A stretch of 64,000 bases of DNA from Sipunculus nudus (Eukaryota; Annelida; Sipuncula; Golfingiida; Sipunculidae): the NCBI GenBank assembly GCA_026874595.1, contig CM049321.1:22625979-22689978 (forward strand). The letters are read 5' to 3'. Under the pieces are notes generated by a model that saw nothing but the letters and a program-made list of their open reading frames with translations, had not been told where the DNA came from and made no database searches. This document shows positions 35,770 through 47,914 of the stretch, in pieces (position 1 is the first letter of the stretch; every line of letters starts with the position of its first letter). The position numbers and the translations under genes were made by a program.

Positions 35770-37310
35770 TTCTGCATTCATGACATGTGAGAGGTCGATG
35801 TGGACATCATATCTATCTGTCCTGATTGTATGAAAGTTGTAAACTGACTGAGTAATGCGTTGTCTAAATTGCCTGATTTTTTTCCTGCACCGCTTGTGGT
35901 TTTCCACAAGCACAATACTAATCTGGTTTAAAACTGATGAAATGGCAGATCAAAATGCAGTTTTGATGTTAAATGCTGATAATCCTGTCATACACCTCAT
36001 TCCAGGTTTGCATACAAGTTGCAAAGTCACAGCAAATATGCAAATATTTACTTGTTCATATGAGGTGTATTTATACAGCTACTGGCATTCCAAGTCACTC
36101 CCTTGTCTTGTGCTATGGTTTTGGACACCCCCCTCCCCCCTCCCCCCACCCCCCATCTGTTTCTCAGATCATGAATAAACCCCTGATACACATCTACAGA
36201 TAACACTTATTGCCTTTAGATTCATGAAAGGGTATTGATAACTGTGTACAACAGGATATGTGGCTTGAGTAAAAACTGCATTTGCCCAACCATTTCATAT
36301 TTCTGACAGGCTTGAGGAATCCATTTTCCCAAATATATATGACTTTATTTCAGATGTGCATTATTGATGATGAACCAGGAGACCGTAATGAGGGTTCCCA
36401 TTGATTCATAAATTTCTTATATTTCCTATAATTTAAAGTTTTCTTCTATAATTCATTATATTTTCTAGCACTGTTAGCAAAATCACGTATAATTTTCCAT
36501 ATTTTTTCACTGCACAATCATGTTTCTGAATTAAATGTTATTACTGAATAATTATTCTTATACAAACCTACTATTATTGAAAAACTCTTTTGCAAATAGA
36601 ACTCTCATGTAAGTGAAGTTCTCGTACAAATGCAGCCATCTTTACTGATTAACAGACCTTAAAGAGGCCCAATCACCTATATCTGACCTTACAAGTTAAA
36701 GGTACTCCCTTTGAATTTTTTTAGAAAAATAGGCCAGTAAATGTTGATATCCCTGCACACAGTCAGCTTGGTTTTTTTTGCTGATATCAACGTGTTTATA
36801 ATGTGTTCGGGCCCGCCAAAATGATCAAACCAAGTTCAGCAAGGGCATCTGGCAGCAAGTCATATAAGCCAAAGCTTTGCAAAGGGCAAGTGACCTTTCT
36901 ACCTTTAGATATATGCAACCTACCACTTTAGGTTACCTTTTTTTTTGTTTGTCAACATTGCTTTGTTCACAAACATGTTGTTGATAAACAAGTTCATACA
37001 TCCGTTTCACAACAAATAATTACCCTTTCATCAATTTTTACAGGGAGGAAGCAAAAAATCACATAAATTCTTTTTCAAAAGGATAGTGACTGGGCACCTT
37101 TAATAAGCTGCTTGAAGAATAGATGGTCATGTTTATTAACTGTGTAAAGCACAATTGTACAGTGAAAACAGTATATTTTGTTTATATTTCCTATTAACTC
37201 GAGTATTATTTATTTGTTTCAAGTACTCCTATAAATTTATGATATTTCTTTAGGACCCTTGTGGGAAACCTGAGCAATCCATGTATTTTTATCCATATTA
37301 GGCAAAAAAA
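35770..37310. other. Gene-free stretch
   Basis: No exon is recognised. It includes a C-rich tract at 36128-36160 and otherwise AT-rich unique sequence. Confidence 0.45.
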
Positions 37311-37352
37311 AAGGTATGGTTCTCAGGCACTTTTTCAGAAATCAGTGTGGGC
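37311..37352 (+). mobile_element. Left half of the 'GGTATGGTTCTCAGGCAC' MITE
   Basis: AAGGTATGGTTCTCAGGCAC followed by TTTTTCAGAAATCAGTGTGG matches the left end of 22247-22525. It stops abruptly at 37352, where TTTTTTAGCTCAGCAGAC begins. The matching right half is at 39655-39855. Confidence 0.75.
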
Positions 37353-37559
37353 TTTTTTAGCTCAGCAGACTTTCAGTCATGCTGGGCTATAGCGATGGGT
37401 CTTTGTCCGTCTTCCTTCCGTCTGTCTGGCCGGCCGTCCGGCCGGCCGTCCGTTAGCAGGGCACAAATCGTAACCATAGGGGCTATGGCCATGAACCCTA
37501 TGCAGTCTTAGAGGTTCTATAAAGATCTTGCAAACCTGAAATTAGGTCACTGCGACCTA

Positions 37560-38010
37560 TATTCACGAAGTTATGGGGTGTGTTTGCATCCCCCAGAAAT
37601 AATTCTTTTAGCCAAAATTTTCATCCCAAACCTTCCATCTTTCACATACAGCTCACCTACCAACAGGGGAAGAACCATAATTAGTTTGAGGTCACAAGGT
37701 CAAAGGTCAAGGTCACAGAACCAACTTCTTTGAAAAGCCTGTGGATGCATTTTTAGCCAAACCTTTCATCCCAATTCTTTGATCTTTCACATATAGCTCA
37801 CCTACTAAGCGGGAGAAGAATCCTATAGAAGTTGAGGTCACAAGGTCAAGTTCACAGCACCCTCTTCTTGCGTGGAGTCATTTTCAGGCAAACTTTTCAA
37901 TCTATACTTTCCATCTGTCATATATGGCTTACCTACCAATAGGGGAAGAAGCCTATTGAAGTTGAGTTCAAAAGGTCAAAGGTCAAGGTCACAATATTGT
38001 TCTAAATGCT
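37560..38010 (+). repeat. ~130-bp tandem subrepeats with AGGTCA direct repeats
   Basis: Units share 'CTTTCACATATAGCTCACCTAC', 'GGGGAAGAA.CCTATTGAAGTTG' and 'AGGTCACAAGGTCAAAGGTC', then 'AAGGTCAC'. The perfect DR1 (AGGTCA A AGGTCA) at about 37698-37710, and again near 37974-37986, is the consensus of RXR/HNF4-type nuclear receptors. Its function here is unknown. Confidence 0.75.
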
Positions 38011-38762
38011 TGTGAACATATTTCAAGTGAAACTATTCAACCGAAACCTTTAGTCTTTCACATATGCCACATCTATGCATCACTCAATGTGATTCAAACT
38101 TCATATTTATGGGTCTTTTTGCATGAAGAAATAACTAATTGATTTTGAGGTCAGCTGGTCAGGAGGTTAAAGGTTGCAGGTCTAAGTTATTCACTCATTG
38201 GTTGCCAAGTAATTACACCCGGCCAGATGTAATTGGTTAGTAGTTACCCATCATTTAGAAAGAATCCAGTTGATATGTGGGCAAAAGGCCAAGGTCATAG
38301 GTCAGGTCAACTTATTTTGTAGACCATCTCTATTTTTCTTGTATATATAAGCTTGCACTCCAGCTGGTACATCTCACCATGTGGCTGTAATTGTGAGTGA
38401 CACTGGTGACATATGACTCCCTTTTGTATCAGGCTATTAAGTGATAAGGCTGAGTGGTAAGTACCTTGTTACTGCATAACAAAACACTGTTGTTGGAATA
38501 CTTCAGCCAGGAATTAACACTATGAGAGTATAGTATTAAGGTTTAGCTACTGATTTATAAGATGATGGGAACATTATGCAGTTTATTTTATGGAATCATA
38601 GCAATAAACTTAGTTTCCTATATATCTGAATATTTTTATATAAATCACCACATATAAAAGCATGTGTTTGTTCTCATAATATGTGGATGTGTACTTGATT
38701 TAGGATGGCTTTATTTTATTACAAGACTCTTAGTCATGCTTTCTGCATTTCTTTTCTTTCAG

Positions 38763-38851
38763 GTTTTGCAGTTTACCAACCCTGCTGACCCCATTGAAAA
38801 GCAGAGTGATATTAAAAAATATTGGACCTACACTTTAACATTTGCATATCT
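38763..38851 (+). CDS. Small membrane protein, penultimate exon
   Basis: It is 89 bp, after a pyrimidine-rich acceptor (TTCTTTTCTTTCAG). It encodes the polar N-terminal part seen here and the first half of the membrane segment, and it ends in phase 2. Confidence 0.7.
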
Positions 38852-40081
38852 GTAAATCTGATATGAGCACCTGAACATGCCTTTTGAATTGTTTTGGAGA
38901 TTCATTACTGTAACATCATTTGGAGAATTTGCCCCAAATTTGGTCTCTTATTGGAGGATGTGTGATATCAAATGTCAGACTTGTCAGAAATCCATTATGT
39001 CTGCCAGTTAGCCACCTTAGAAAATCCTTTTTTCAGTGCAGTTTCAGTAATTTTCCTTCAATTTTTGGTCCGATTTAGAGAATGGTTGTTGTCTGATTTC
39101 AGACCTGTCAGAAGTCCAAAATGGCCACCAGGCAACCATCTTTAAATTCCTTTTGATCATATTATCTCAAGAACTGTTAAAGTGAAGGCAGTCGGACATA
39201 TATTAATGTAATCTTGCAAAGGATTGGATCAAATATTTCTTAATAAATATTATCATCATATATGAAAGTGCAGTACAGTTGGCTTATATTGAATAAAAAT
39301 TCATACAGAAGCACCTGTTTCTCAATAATTCTTGCATGGATTTCCTTGATTCTTTTGCTATATATTTTGATCTTATATTTGCCCTTTGTGGTGTTCCTTT
39401 TGAGACTGACAGGTATCAAGTAAGCTATGGGAATAGTTCTGGATACCTTAACAATCATACATTTTCCTCAGACCATCAATTCACTGTGTTTTAACCAGAC
39501 ATAGGTGATATATATTTCTGTTGTCGTAGAAAATTTCAACAAATTGGCAAATTGGTTCTTTAAAATTTGACTGAAAGTTGTGAATCTCAGCCTATGATGT
39601 CGCAGGTCATGCTTGGCAGCTGAGCGTTATGACCCATGGGTCACTTGTCACATCTGGTAAAAATGCCATATAATCAGGAAAAAGCATGATAATAACATAA
39701 TTATTTTGCTAAACAGGTGAAATCTTATCAAAATTGTATTATTTATCTTCTTGAAAGATGAAAATCAAAATAAAAATGTTTGATGCTGGGGGTTAAAATT
39801 GATGCAGGGGTGCCTGAGAACCATACCTTTTTTTCTTTGGCCTTATAGAAAATTTTTCAGTCATCAGTTATAATCCAACAGCCAAACACTAGTTAATTTA
39901 CTTTGCATTTATCTGTTCCAGTGTTGTCATTATCGGAGGTGGGGTGGCCATGTTTGCTTTGGCGAAGAAGTCTATAGATCAGAACAGAGCAGAGGTGTTG
40001 CGTAGCAAGCGACGAATAGCCATTGCACTGGAAGAAGATGCCAGGGAAGCAGCGCAGAAATTATCCGACAAATCATCATGA
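38763..40081 (+). CDS. Small single-pass membrane protein, unknown family (last two exons; N-terminal exon not found)
   Basis: Exon 38763-38851 and exon 39922-40081 join in phase across a GT-AG intron (donor TATCT/GTAAAT, acceptor CTGTTCCAG). They give an open frame of 82 residues ending at TGA 40079-40081. The order is FTNPADPIEKQSDIKKYW (polar), a membrane segment of about 23 residues (TYTLTFAYLVVIIGGGVAMF), then a charged tail (KKSIDQNRAEVLRSKRRIAI, ALEEDAREAAQKL) likely to be helical. Positive residues just after the segment suggest the C terminus faces the cytosol or matrix. The first exon has no ATG, so at least one 5' exon is missing. Two acceptors 9 bp apart (AG at 38761-38762 and at 38770-38771) could add or remove Val-Leu-Gln. 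No family is assigned. Confidence 0.72.
39655..39855 (+). mobile_element. Right half of the 'GGTATGGTTCTCAGGCAC' MITE
   Basis: It starts with GTAAAAATGCCATATAATCAGG, which is internal sequence of the family. It ends with GTGCCTGAGAACCATACCTT at 39810-39829 and TTTTTTTCTTTGGCCTTATA. The end lies only about 65 bp before the last exon of the small membrane-protein gene. Confidence 0.78.
39922..40081 (+). CDS. Small membrane protein, last exon
   Basis: It encodes the second half of the membrane segment (VVIIGGGVAMFALAKKS) and the charged tail ending KLSDKSS, then TGA. Confidence 0.75.
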
Positions 40082-40956
40082 TGTTTGATCTGTGTTAACA
40101 CATGAGGTGACAGTTATATTCTGGACATGTAATTAAAAGCACAAACAGGACTGCTTTTTACTTTAGAGCTGAGGGGATTTGGAACACTGTGTGTCATGAT
40201 GACTTGTACCTTAGACTATTGGTATAGTTGTGACAGTGTTTAAAGGAACTTATTCACATACAAGATAAGTTAAATATACATGAGATATAGTGTTTTCTCC
40301 TTAAAATATAATAAGGTATCTGCAATTATTTCGTTCTAAACCATATGTTTACTCCTAGATCATGTAAAAACACGCAGTTATGCTTGCACCTGCTGAGGTC
40401 ATTGGCCCGCAACATAAACATAACGCACAGGCCGTCTAGTGACTATAATGCACAACTATACATATCAAGCTTTTAAAGCTTCAAACCAGTATTCCTAATG
40501 TTCTTTTCCTGTCAGTTTTCTTCTCCATGATTTGGGATTGTTGGTCATGCACAAAATCAGGACCTCTTGCCACACAGTCTTGTTCTTGTAAATGGACACA
40601 CATGGACTGCACACAACCATAAAGTATAAAACTGGTGAATTGGAGGTTGTAAGTCCCTGTGCTTGGATTTTACTCATCCAAAATGGACTAATGGGAAGAG
40701 ACAGTACACAGGCTATTGCATATATCCATGTACCTTTAACACAATATGAAGATGGCCAGGCTACCAGTTCAGTATGGCTAGAACACATGGGTGGTCACTG
40801 AGACAGGTTTTACTGGATAGATTTCTTCCAGTGTTAAACAAAAACTTTGAATTCAAGATGCATGGTTGTTGCTGATAAGTTAAAAACATTTGTATATAAA
40901 TTATATCTGTGTTAATAAGACACATGGTATGTAAAATACTTATGTAAATTTTTATC

Positions 40957-40962
40957 AATAAA
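40957..40962 (+). promoter_or_regulatory. Candidate polyadenylation signal for the small membrane-protein gene
   Basis: AATAAA about 0.88 kb after the stop codon. No AATAAA closer to the stop was noticed, so the 3'UTR would be long. Confidence 0.35.
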
Positions 40963-40964
40963 AT

Positions 40965-43900
40965 TTTGATTATGGTATAAGTTTGTGTTGAAATTGTATA
41001 AGAATGAAATGAGACCTTCCCATTGTTTCTGTACAGGTCTTATTTTGACATTTCTTTTAAAAAGAAATATTGAATTTGATAGCACTATCTTACATAGGAG
41101 ATAATGATACATAAATTTTAAAGAAACAAAGTTTCAGGCTAGCCTGAATATTGTGGGATAGTTTGCCTATTTGATTGCAGGTTAAAGTATTTCATCACAT
41201 GACACCCTCAAAAACATATATTTTCTTCCTCCATCTAAAAAGAATAGTACATGCTTGGATGGAACAATCTTGAAAATGGTGATCTAGGCAACAAAAGTGA
41301 AAGATCTTGTCCATCAACCAGACGGGTCCTTGTGAAGTCCCATTGTGTATTCAAAATCCTGTGGCGAAAACACAGATTTTTAGCATCTCGGAAATAAGAC
41401 CCTTTAGAATGTTGAGTGAAATTTATCAAATTTAAATTGTACCAAATTAAACATTTGAAACAATGAACCATAATTATTCACCTGCGTATCCCTGCTATCA
41501 GCCAAAATTTGAGCAAATTAGCCCTACAATCATAAAGTAACATATTCCATATTTCTACACTATTTTGAGTGAAAAATCATACTAAAGTTCCCAGTTTCAC
41601 AAAAGCGCATGCCAGGAGACTCACTTTTTCCGTTTCTTTCAGTAAACTTTTAAAGTGAAGGCAAAAAACATCATTTACGATTTTGCACTGAGTTGGTGGG
41701 CACTATTTTAGCCGCTTACCTGTGTGAATTGTATTTAGACTGGTACCCCTTCATATATTTGAGGTGGCGCCACGGCTTGCCTACGTCAGAGACTAAAAAG
41801 TAATGTAAACAAGCAGTCACGTGCTACGGAATCCAAGGATTTCACAGGTTTTTTGTTGCCAAATTTGTAGTTTTACCAATGCGTCATTCTAGAGTTTAAC
41901 TCACTGGAATCAAAATTATGCAAAAGCATAATATATAATCATTAAAATCCAATTTGATAAACAAAAATAAGGCAAGCTTTATTTCCAGACCCCAGGAGTG
42001 GAAATAAGGAATGATTATTTCAACTCCCTTCTGATGGTAAAGACTTATAATGCAGACTGAGAATTCATTGAAAAAAGTCACCAATTTTCTTTTCAGTCTA
42101 TAGTTAAAGCAAGTCTGTGTGCTTTACCAGTATCTCTTGTAATAGATTTTATTTAATGTGCAAATCTAGTCATTAGGAGCACTAGTTATATATTTGTGCA
42201 TTTTTTAAAGGGTTTCAGTTTCTACATTGAAATGCATTTCAAAGGTGAAATAATTACTGCATGAAACATTAGTTTGAGAACATTTTTAATTTGCCAGATT
42301 TAACCTTGCAGCTTAATTTCATTAATATTTGTGAAAAAGTTTTCAAAGATAAATATATATTTTCTGCAAATAGTTTTAATTTTTCAAACACTTTGTTTAA
42401 TAATTTTAAAGATTTATATATCAAGCATTGGAACAAGCTTAGTGTAGCTAAAATATATATAGGGCCAAAATGTTTTGACATCACATGTGTCCTGGCTCAG
42501 TCCTTATCAGTATATTGTAATAACCTAATTAGTGGGACCAGTCCATAGTCTGTGTCTTCCTATACCTAGACTAGTGCTGTCAGTTCTTGGCTCAATGCAT
42601 AGGTAAATTGTGGACATTTTACTTGGGACCAGCACCCACTGCTCTAGTTGGCTATTTCTTGAATTTATTCTTACACTTATTTTGTCAAGAACATGACTGT
42701 ATGAATGGCATGACTGTAGTGTCAAAATAAGTGAATTGTGTCTAAAATAAAAGCTAAAACTACAAAGAAAGAGGATGAATGTAACAGTAATAATAAGACT
42801 GATGTCACCAGTTCCGGACATTAAAAGTAAGACAAATAACCACCGTATAACTATATAACTGATATAGCCTATTCAGCCAGGTGGTCCTACATGGACCTGA
42901 TGTAGATTACTTTTTAAACTTACAAACATTAAACTTTTATATCAAATATCAGGTGTGGAAATAAGCATTCTTTATTTCAACTCCTAGGGTTGAGTGGAAA
43001 AAAGGAATGCTTATTAAGGGGAGTGGTAATAAAAAATGTTTCTTTCCACTCCCCCTTATGATAAAAGTTGGTACAGTCATGGGTATTTTGGCCGTTAAAG
43101 TAACCAAAACTTGATGTTCGTTCTTTCCAGTGACAGAGGTAGTTTAATAATTGCTTTTCTTAACAAAATCCTCTCTCAAGTACTTCTATAGATGCACTAG
43201 GGACACACAGTTACAGATTTCTAGAACTGTTCTTTAAACAGTTAAGTTTTTTCAGTTTTTATATTGAAATACATTTCATTTTGATGCATTTCACATCAAA
43301 GTTTAAAACATTGATGATTTGCGGAATAACCCCCAGCTAATATTTGGCAACAAAATTTCAGTGACAAATTTATATTTTTCTGCAGTGCCAAATAAATTTT
43401 GTTGCTCTAGTTGTTTAATCATCTTGAAAATTATATATGGATTCTGATAACCAACTTAAAGAAGCACAAGCATAAAGGGTGAGGATGATTTCGACATTAT
43501 TTGTTAACTGACTGAGAGTCCTTATCAGTAGACTCTTGGCACCTCATTAGTGAGCTCTGGTTTTGTCCATATGCTCGGACCGTTTCTTTGGGTTGTTACA
43601 GTAAAATTAAGATGAGGGAAACCGCTTTTGTTTGGTCACTGGTAGTGCTTTTTTATCAACCTGGCTACCCGTGGTGTGACATACGCTGCTGGGTTTCAAA
43701 GCACTGGTTGACTTGTGACATCATGCAAGAAACGCTTGTGGGGGCCTACATTTCAGTCACACTCCGGGAGATGGAATGCTGGACATATGCATGTACATTT
43801 CAAACATGTATATTTCCCTTTAAGCAGTTGGGACCGGTGGCTTGATGTTCGCTGGCAGGTTCACCGCAAAATGCCAGTGTCCCTGGCATTTGTAACATAT

Positions 43901-44120
43901 CTAGGCCGGGGAATGGTTGTATATTTTGTGACGTGTGTAATTCTCAGAATAGGGGTCAATTTCGAGTTCCCAAACAGAGGGAAAAAAGTTGTTGCAAAAT
44001 TCATTTTTTCTTCTTTCCTTTTCAAGCGGGATATATGAAAGGTCAAAAACTCCCATCAGCAGCGCACTTTTATCCATACTAGCTTTTTTACCACAATAGA
44101 AGAATAGCAGCCTTTAGTCA
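40965..44120. other. Gene-free stretch with an old ~1-kb duplication
   Basis: Two diverged segments, about 41970-42540 and 42950-43565, share ordered landmarks: a TGGAAATAAG..ATTTCAACTCC block, a CATTGAAATGCATTTCA block and a TCCTTATCAGTA block. They look like an old tandem duplication. No exon is recognised. Short open frames at 43588-44038 lack motifs. Confidence 0.45.
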
Positions 44121-44125
44121 GCAAG

Positions 44126-47100
44126 TCAACTCCGTTACAGCAGTTTATTTTTTTTAAATCACAAAATAATGCGGTAAAAAAAGAAGAATGAATGTGTCAC
44201 GTATGTAGATTTTACAAAAGTATGGTACACAATCATCATAAACACGAGTTTGATATGAAAATTATTCCTGACATTTTTATTAATGCTACAAATTAAGGTG
44301 ATAGTGCACACAAATGTTTGACCCTTAAAGTGCATTGAAGAGAACTTGCTAAAAGAGACAGGTATACGCTCAATATTAATGATCTCCTACAAATTGTCCA
44401 TCATTTGACAATACTTTTTAACGTTATCTTCTGCAAAGTCTGGAGGAAAACTGTCGAATATAGTTTTTGGCTAAAATGTTGCGCTGACTGGAATGTAACG
44501 GAGTTGATAACGCACTAAATTATAAAGATATTCTTACCTAAACTTTTAACACATTTGAACAAAAAGTAAACAGATAACTATCAAGTTGTATCATGGTAAA
44601 ATATATCGACACAAGTTTCCCTGACCGGTAAACAAAAGTTTATTTAAAACACATAAAGTCAATTAATGTAAATTACTGCTAAATTGAACAACTCAGCTCG
44701 GGATTGTTGCGAGAAAGAACTTGCTAAATGCCTACCTACTTGGTATTTAACCATTTCAATATGAATTCAATAAAAACATATTTCGCCTTTAATGACAATA
44801 AAATACTTGAGAAAGTAAAGAAATGCCAACATAATCTAAATCCAGGAAAATATTGTTACAACTAAGAGCTGTAACGGAGTTGATCCATTTTCAACAAAAA
44901 TGATAGTCTTGTTGCCTTATAAAATTAAGAGCTGTGCTATATATGCAACTGGCATTAAAGGCTAGTGTCATCTAAACTAATAAAATATTACCATTAATTT
45001 CACAAATATTTAAAACAATAACGCAAATATTAAAGTAAACTGATACCAATTTTTGGATTTAACAGTGAATCCTAAGTAAAAAGGGCCTGCTCGACCACTT
45101 AAAAGGTGTACATTGTAATATGTTCCAAAACTTTCTCCTAATTTAATGCAAAAGACTTCATGTTTTATTAAGAAGTCATAATTTCCTTGGATGGCCAATG
45201 CAATGCTAAAACGTGATTGAGCTGAACACTTTCAGCGGCCTTGTAATCAACCTGAATTCGTGTTACAATAAAAGCTGTCAGGTGTAGAACAGAGAACGGA
45301 ATACACAACACACAGTGTTCATATTTGGAATGTTCTCCTTTCGTGTATGGGCTAAGGGGATATTCTTTCTTATATAAATGCCTTACACTTCATTAGATGA
45401 ATCCAACAGAAAATAATAATGTCTATATACCCTCTTTTCCAGTCTTAGCCATGGTGATTAGCCTGTAAACCCAATGATTTTAAGTAATAAGCTCATAAAC
45501 AAACTAGAGGTGCGGACCGGACCGCTTGGACCGATAACACAAAATACCGGACCGCTTATTCCTGGACCGGACCGGTTGGACCGCCGAACTTAATGTTAAA
45601 AGGTTTAAGTTAAACAGATGAGTTTCAGGATTTAGTTTCACCAACAATCGTGTTATGAACAAGGGGTAATAAACCATCTCAGAAAGACTCATTGGCTACA
45701 TAAAATATATTTAAAGCAATGACAGCTGCAATAGTACAATTATAAACGTGCACATGTATTATTTTATTTTATTTTCCATCGTGAGTAACAGTTAAAGTTC
45801 ATTTTTTGTTATTAACTTGTGATTGAAGTGACATGTTCAGTATTAGATCATTGTCCCTGCTGTGTTGCACAATGCTGATACTTTTGCTCAGTATAATAAG
45901 ACCAATTTCTATACGATGAATACATTAAATATATTCTTTATATTAAATTATTAACAAAGGATTAGTAAGTTTTCTGTATCAGATCGCACATAAACCATTA
46001 CATAACTTATCAGCTGATGTCAATCTGCATCCCTGCCCAGCATAATCTTTAAATCAGCTCGTCCAACCCTGCACATTAGATTAATAAGTTTTCAATATTA
46101 AATCGCACTTAAACCGCTACAAAACTAATCAGCTTATGTCAGCCCGCATCTATCCCCGCCAAGCAAATTCTTTAAATCAGCTCGCTCCACCCTGCACATT
46201 TGGCTTATCTTCTAATCACTATGCCCCACACAGTAACACAAAATATTTACCACTGAAAAATTATTAACAAAGACTGTAATTTTAAATTTGTCATTAAAAA
46301 TCAAACCTAGATCCTGCGATTAAAGTATAGATTATTATAATACATTTATAGCACGTTTTGTTGTGTATGATATTCGGTTTTGTTAAATATTTGAACAAAT
46401 ATATGTAATAAAAAATATGTAGAACAAACGTTGAATAAAAGGAATTACAATATATTTTAATTTTGATGATATTTTAACAAATGGACCGAACCCCTTGGAC
46501 CGGTCCACCTTATGGACCGGAACGCTTACAGCTGGACCTGACAAGAACAGGGCGCTTGCTTGGTGCATCGAACGGTCCGGTCCGGTCCGCACTTCTAAAA
46601 CAAACTTATAAAATATGTCTAATATATAAGTTTTAATGTTTCTATTGCTGTCAAATTTCAAGACTAAAGCATTTTTTTAATTACCAAAATTAGTTATTTG
46701 TTTTCAAAGAGCAACAGTATTTTCCAGACCAAGATAAACGCATTAAAAGGGATTATACTATATATCAAGTGGTCAGTGAAGCTGCTTCTTATCTTCAGTG
46801 TGCTTATTTATAAATCCTCTCACCAGAGAATAATTTATTACTGGTTGGACTTTCCATAGAAAAAATGTTTGGTGATTCGTCAACTCCGTTACAATAGAAT
46901 CGCAACGGAGTTGATGGTAACGGAGCTGATTATTTTTTAAATTTTACCTAATCAGCGGACATAATAGACATGAAATCCTTCAAACAAATATTTCAATTCT
47001 GATAGATTTACGATGCCTCTTTCTGTTCATGGATGTTTATAGGTTTCAACAATTACTTTTTTCACAAATGGCGTAACAGAGTTGATGGGTGAATTAAGCT

Positions 47101-47268
47101 ACTTTACTTTTTATACACTTTTTCACTGATAAAAATCAAAACTCTGGATTGAAGCCATGATTCTTCACTTTGAATGTCCTACACTGTAACGAATGATATG
47201 ATTGGCCACTCGATTTGTTCCACTGGATGGCTGTAGATGGCATATTGGTGCAGTTGTAACGGAGTTGA
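44126..47268. repeat. Cluster of the 13-bp motif GTAACGGAGTTGA, eight occurrences in both orientations
   Basis: Minus copies: 44126-44138 and 46880-46892. Plus copies: 44495-44507, 44871-44883, 46902-46914 (one mismatch), 46917-46929 (one mismatch), 47073-47085 (one mismatch), 47256-47268. The sequence between is AT-rich, and no open frame links them. Confidence 0.85.
45497..46605. mobile_element. hAT-like non-autonomous element with 8-bp target-site duplication
   Basis: The element at 45505-46597 has ends TAGAGGTGCGGACCGGACCG and its inverted match CGGTCCGGTCCGCACTTCTA. It is flanked by an exact 8-bp direct repeat AAACAAAC (45497-45504 and 46598-46605). An 8-bp duplication with TAGNGGTG-type ends fits the hAT superfamily. 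GGACCG units recur inside both ends (45530-45585 and 46480-46580), giving a foldback appearance. No transposase frame is present in its 1093 bp. Confidence 0.92.
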
Positions 47269-47274
47269 CGAAAA

Positions 47275-47910
47275 TTTAGGACATGGCTTCGTTAGTCCAG
47301 CGAGTGAAAAATACTGAAGAGCAGCTCATAGAAATTTTGTAGGAAGCACATTAGATCTTGTTTATAGTAAACAAACACAAAAATACCCCAATTATTAGTG
47401 ATGGATACTAAATTTATTTATATTTTCATTGGAACCTCTTATTTAGGACATATATTTTTTTATTAAGGCTTCATTTTGGATCTTAAAAAATTGTATCTGG
47501 ACTTACTCTTGCAATATAACCCTCACATGGGGAATCGAAATAAATCGTCAAACTCATTCTGATATAATTATAACCATGATTGTGTGTTAATAATGCCCTA
47601 TGAAGCAGTCGGACCCTATTTTGACCCCTATTTGAAGAATTGCACACGTAGCATCGAATAACACCACGAGTAAACAAGGGCCAAATATAAATGTTTATAA
47701 TCATGTTTAAAAAAAGTATAAAGATAATAAATTCCCCCGATGTGTACCACGTACGTTTTAAATGCTTGCCGCTAATTAAGTGCTTTTTCTTACCCACACT
47801 GGTCAAAAGCCCATGGCTAATCTAACCTCCTTTACTAGAGAGCAGGGATCCCCAGACACGCGTAATACAAACTGCAATGCTTATCCACCTTGGATATCTT
47901 TTGTTTACAG
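47275..47910. other. Gene-free stretch
   Basis: No recognised gene, RNA or repeat. The minus open frame at 47483-47806 has no recognisable motif. Confidence 0.4.
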
Positions 47911-47914
47911 TTTG

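Larger units (their letters stand above)
37353..39654 (-). mobile_element. Region bounded by the same repeat ends as 25195-28340 (reverse orientation)
   Basis: Read on the minus strand it starts GACCCATGGGTCATAACG, then CTCAGCTGCC (about 39640), and ends near 37360 with ACTGAAAGTCTGCTGAGC. It is rich in four ~130-bp subrepeats (about 37560-38010) that carry AGGTCA direct repeats. One coding exon of the small membrane-protein gene (38763-38851) lies inside. It may be two separate repeat fragments on either side of the exon and not a single insertion. Confidence 0.45.

Noticed and set aside
43588-44038. Overlapping plus-strand frames of ~85 and 107 codons
   Set aside because: No recognisable domain, no supporting splice structure and no AAMP- or Reeler-like context.
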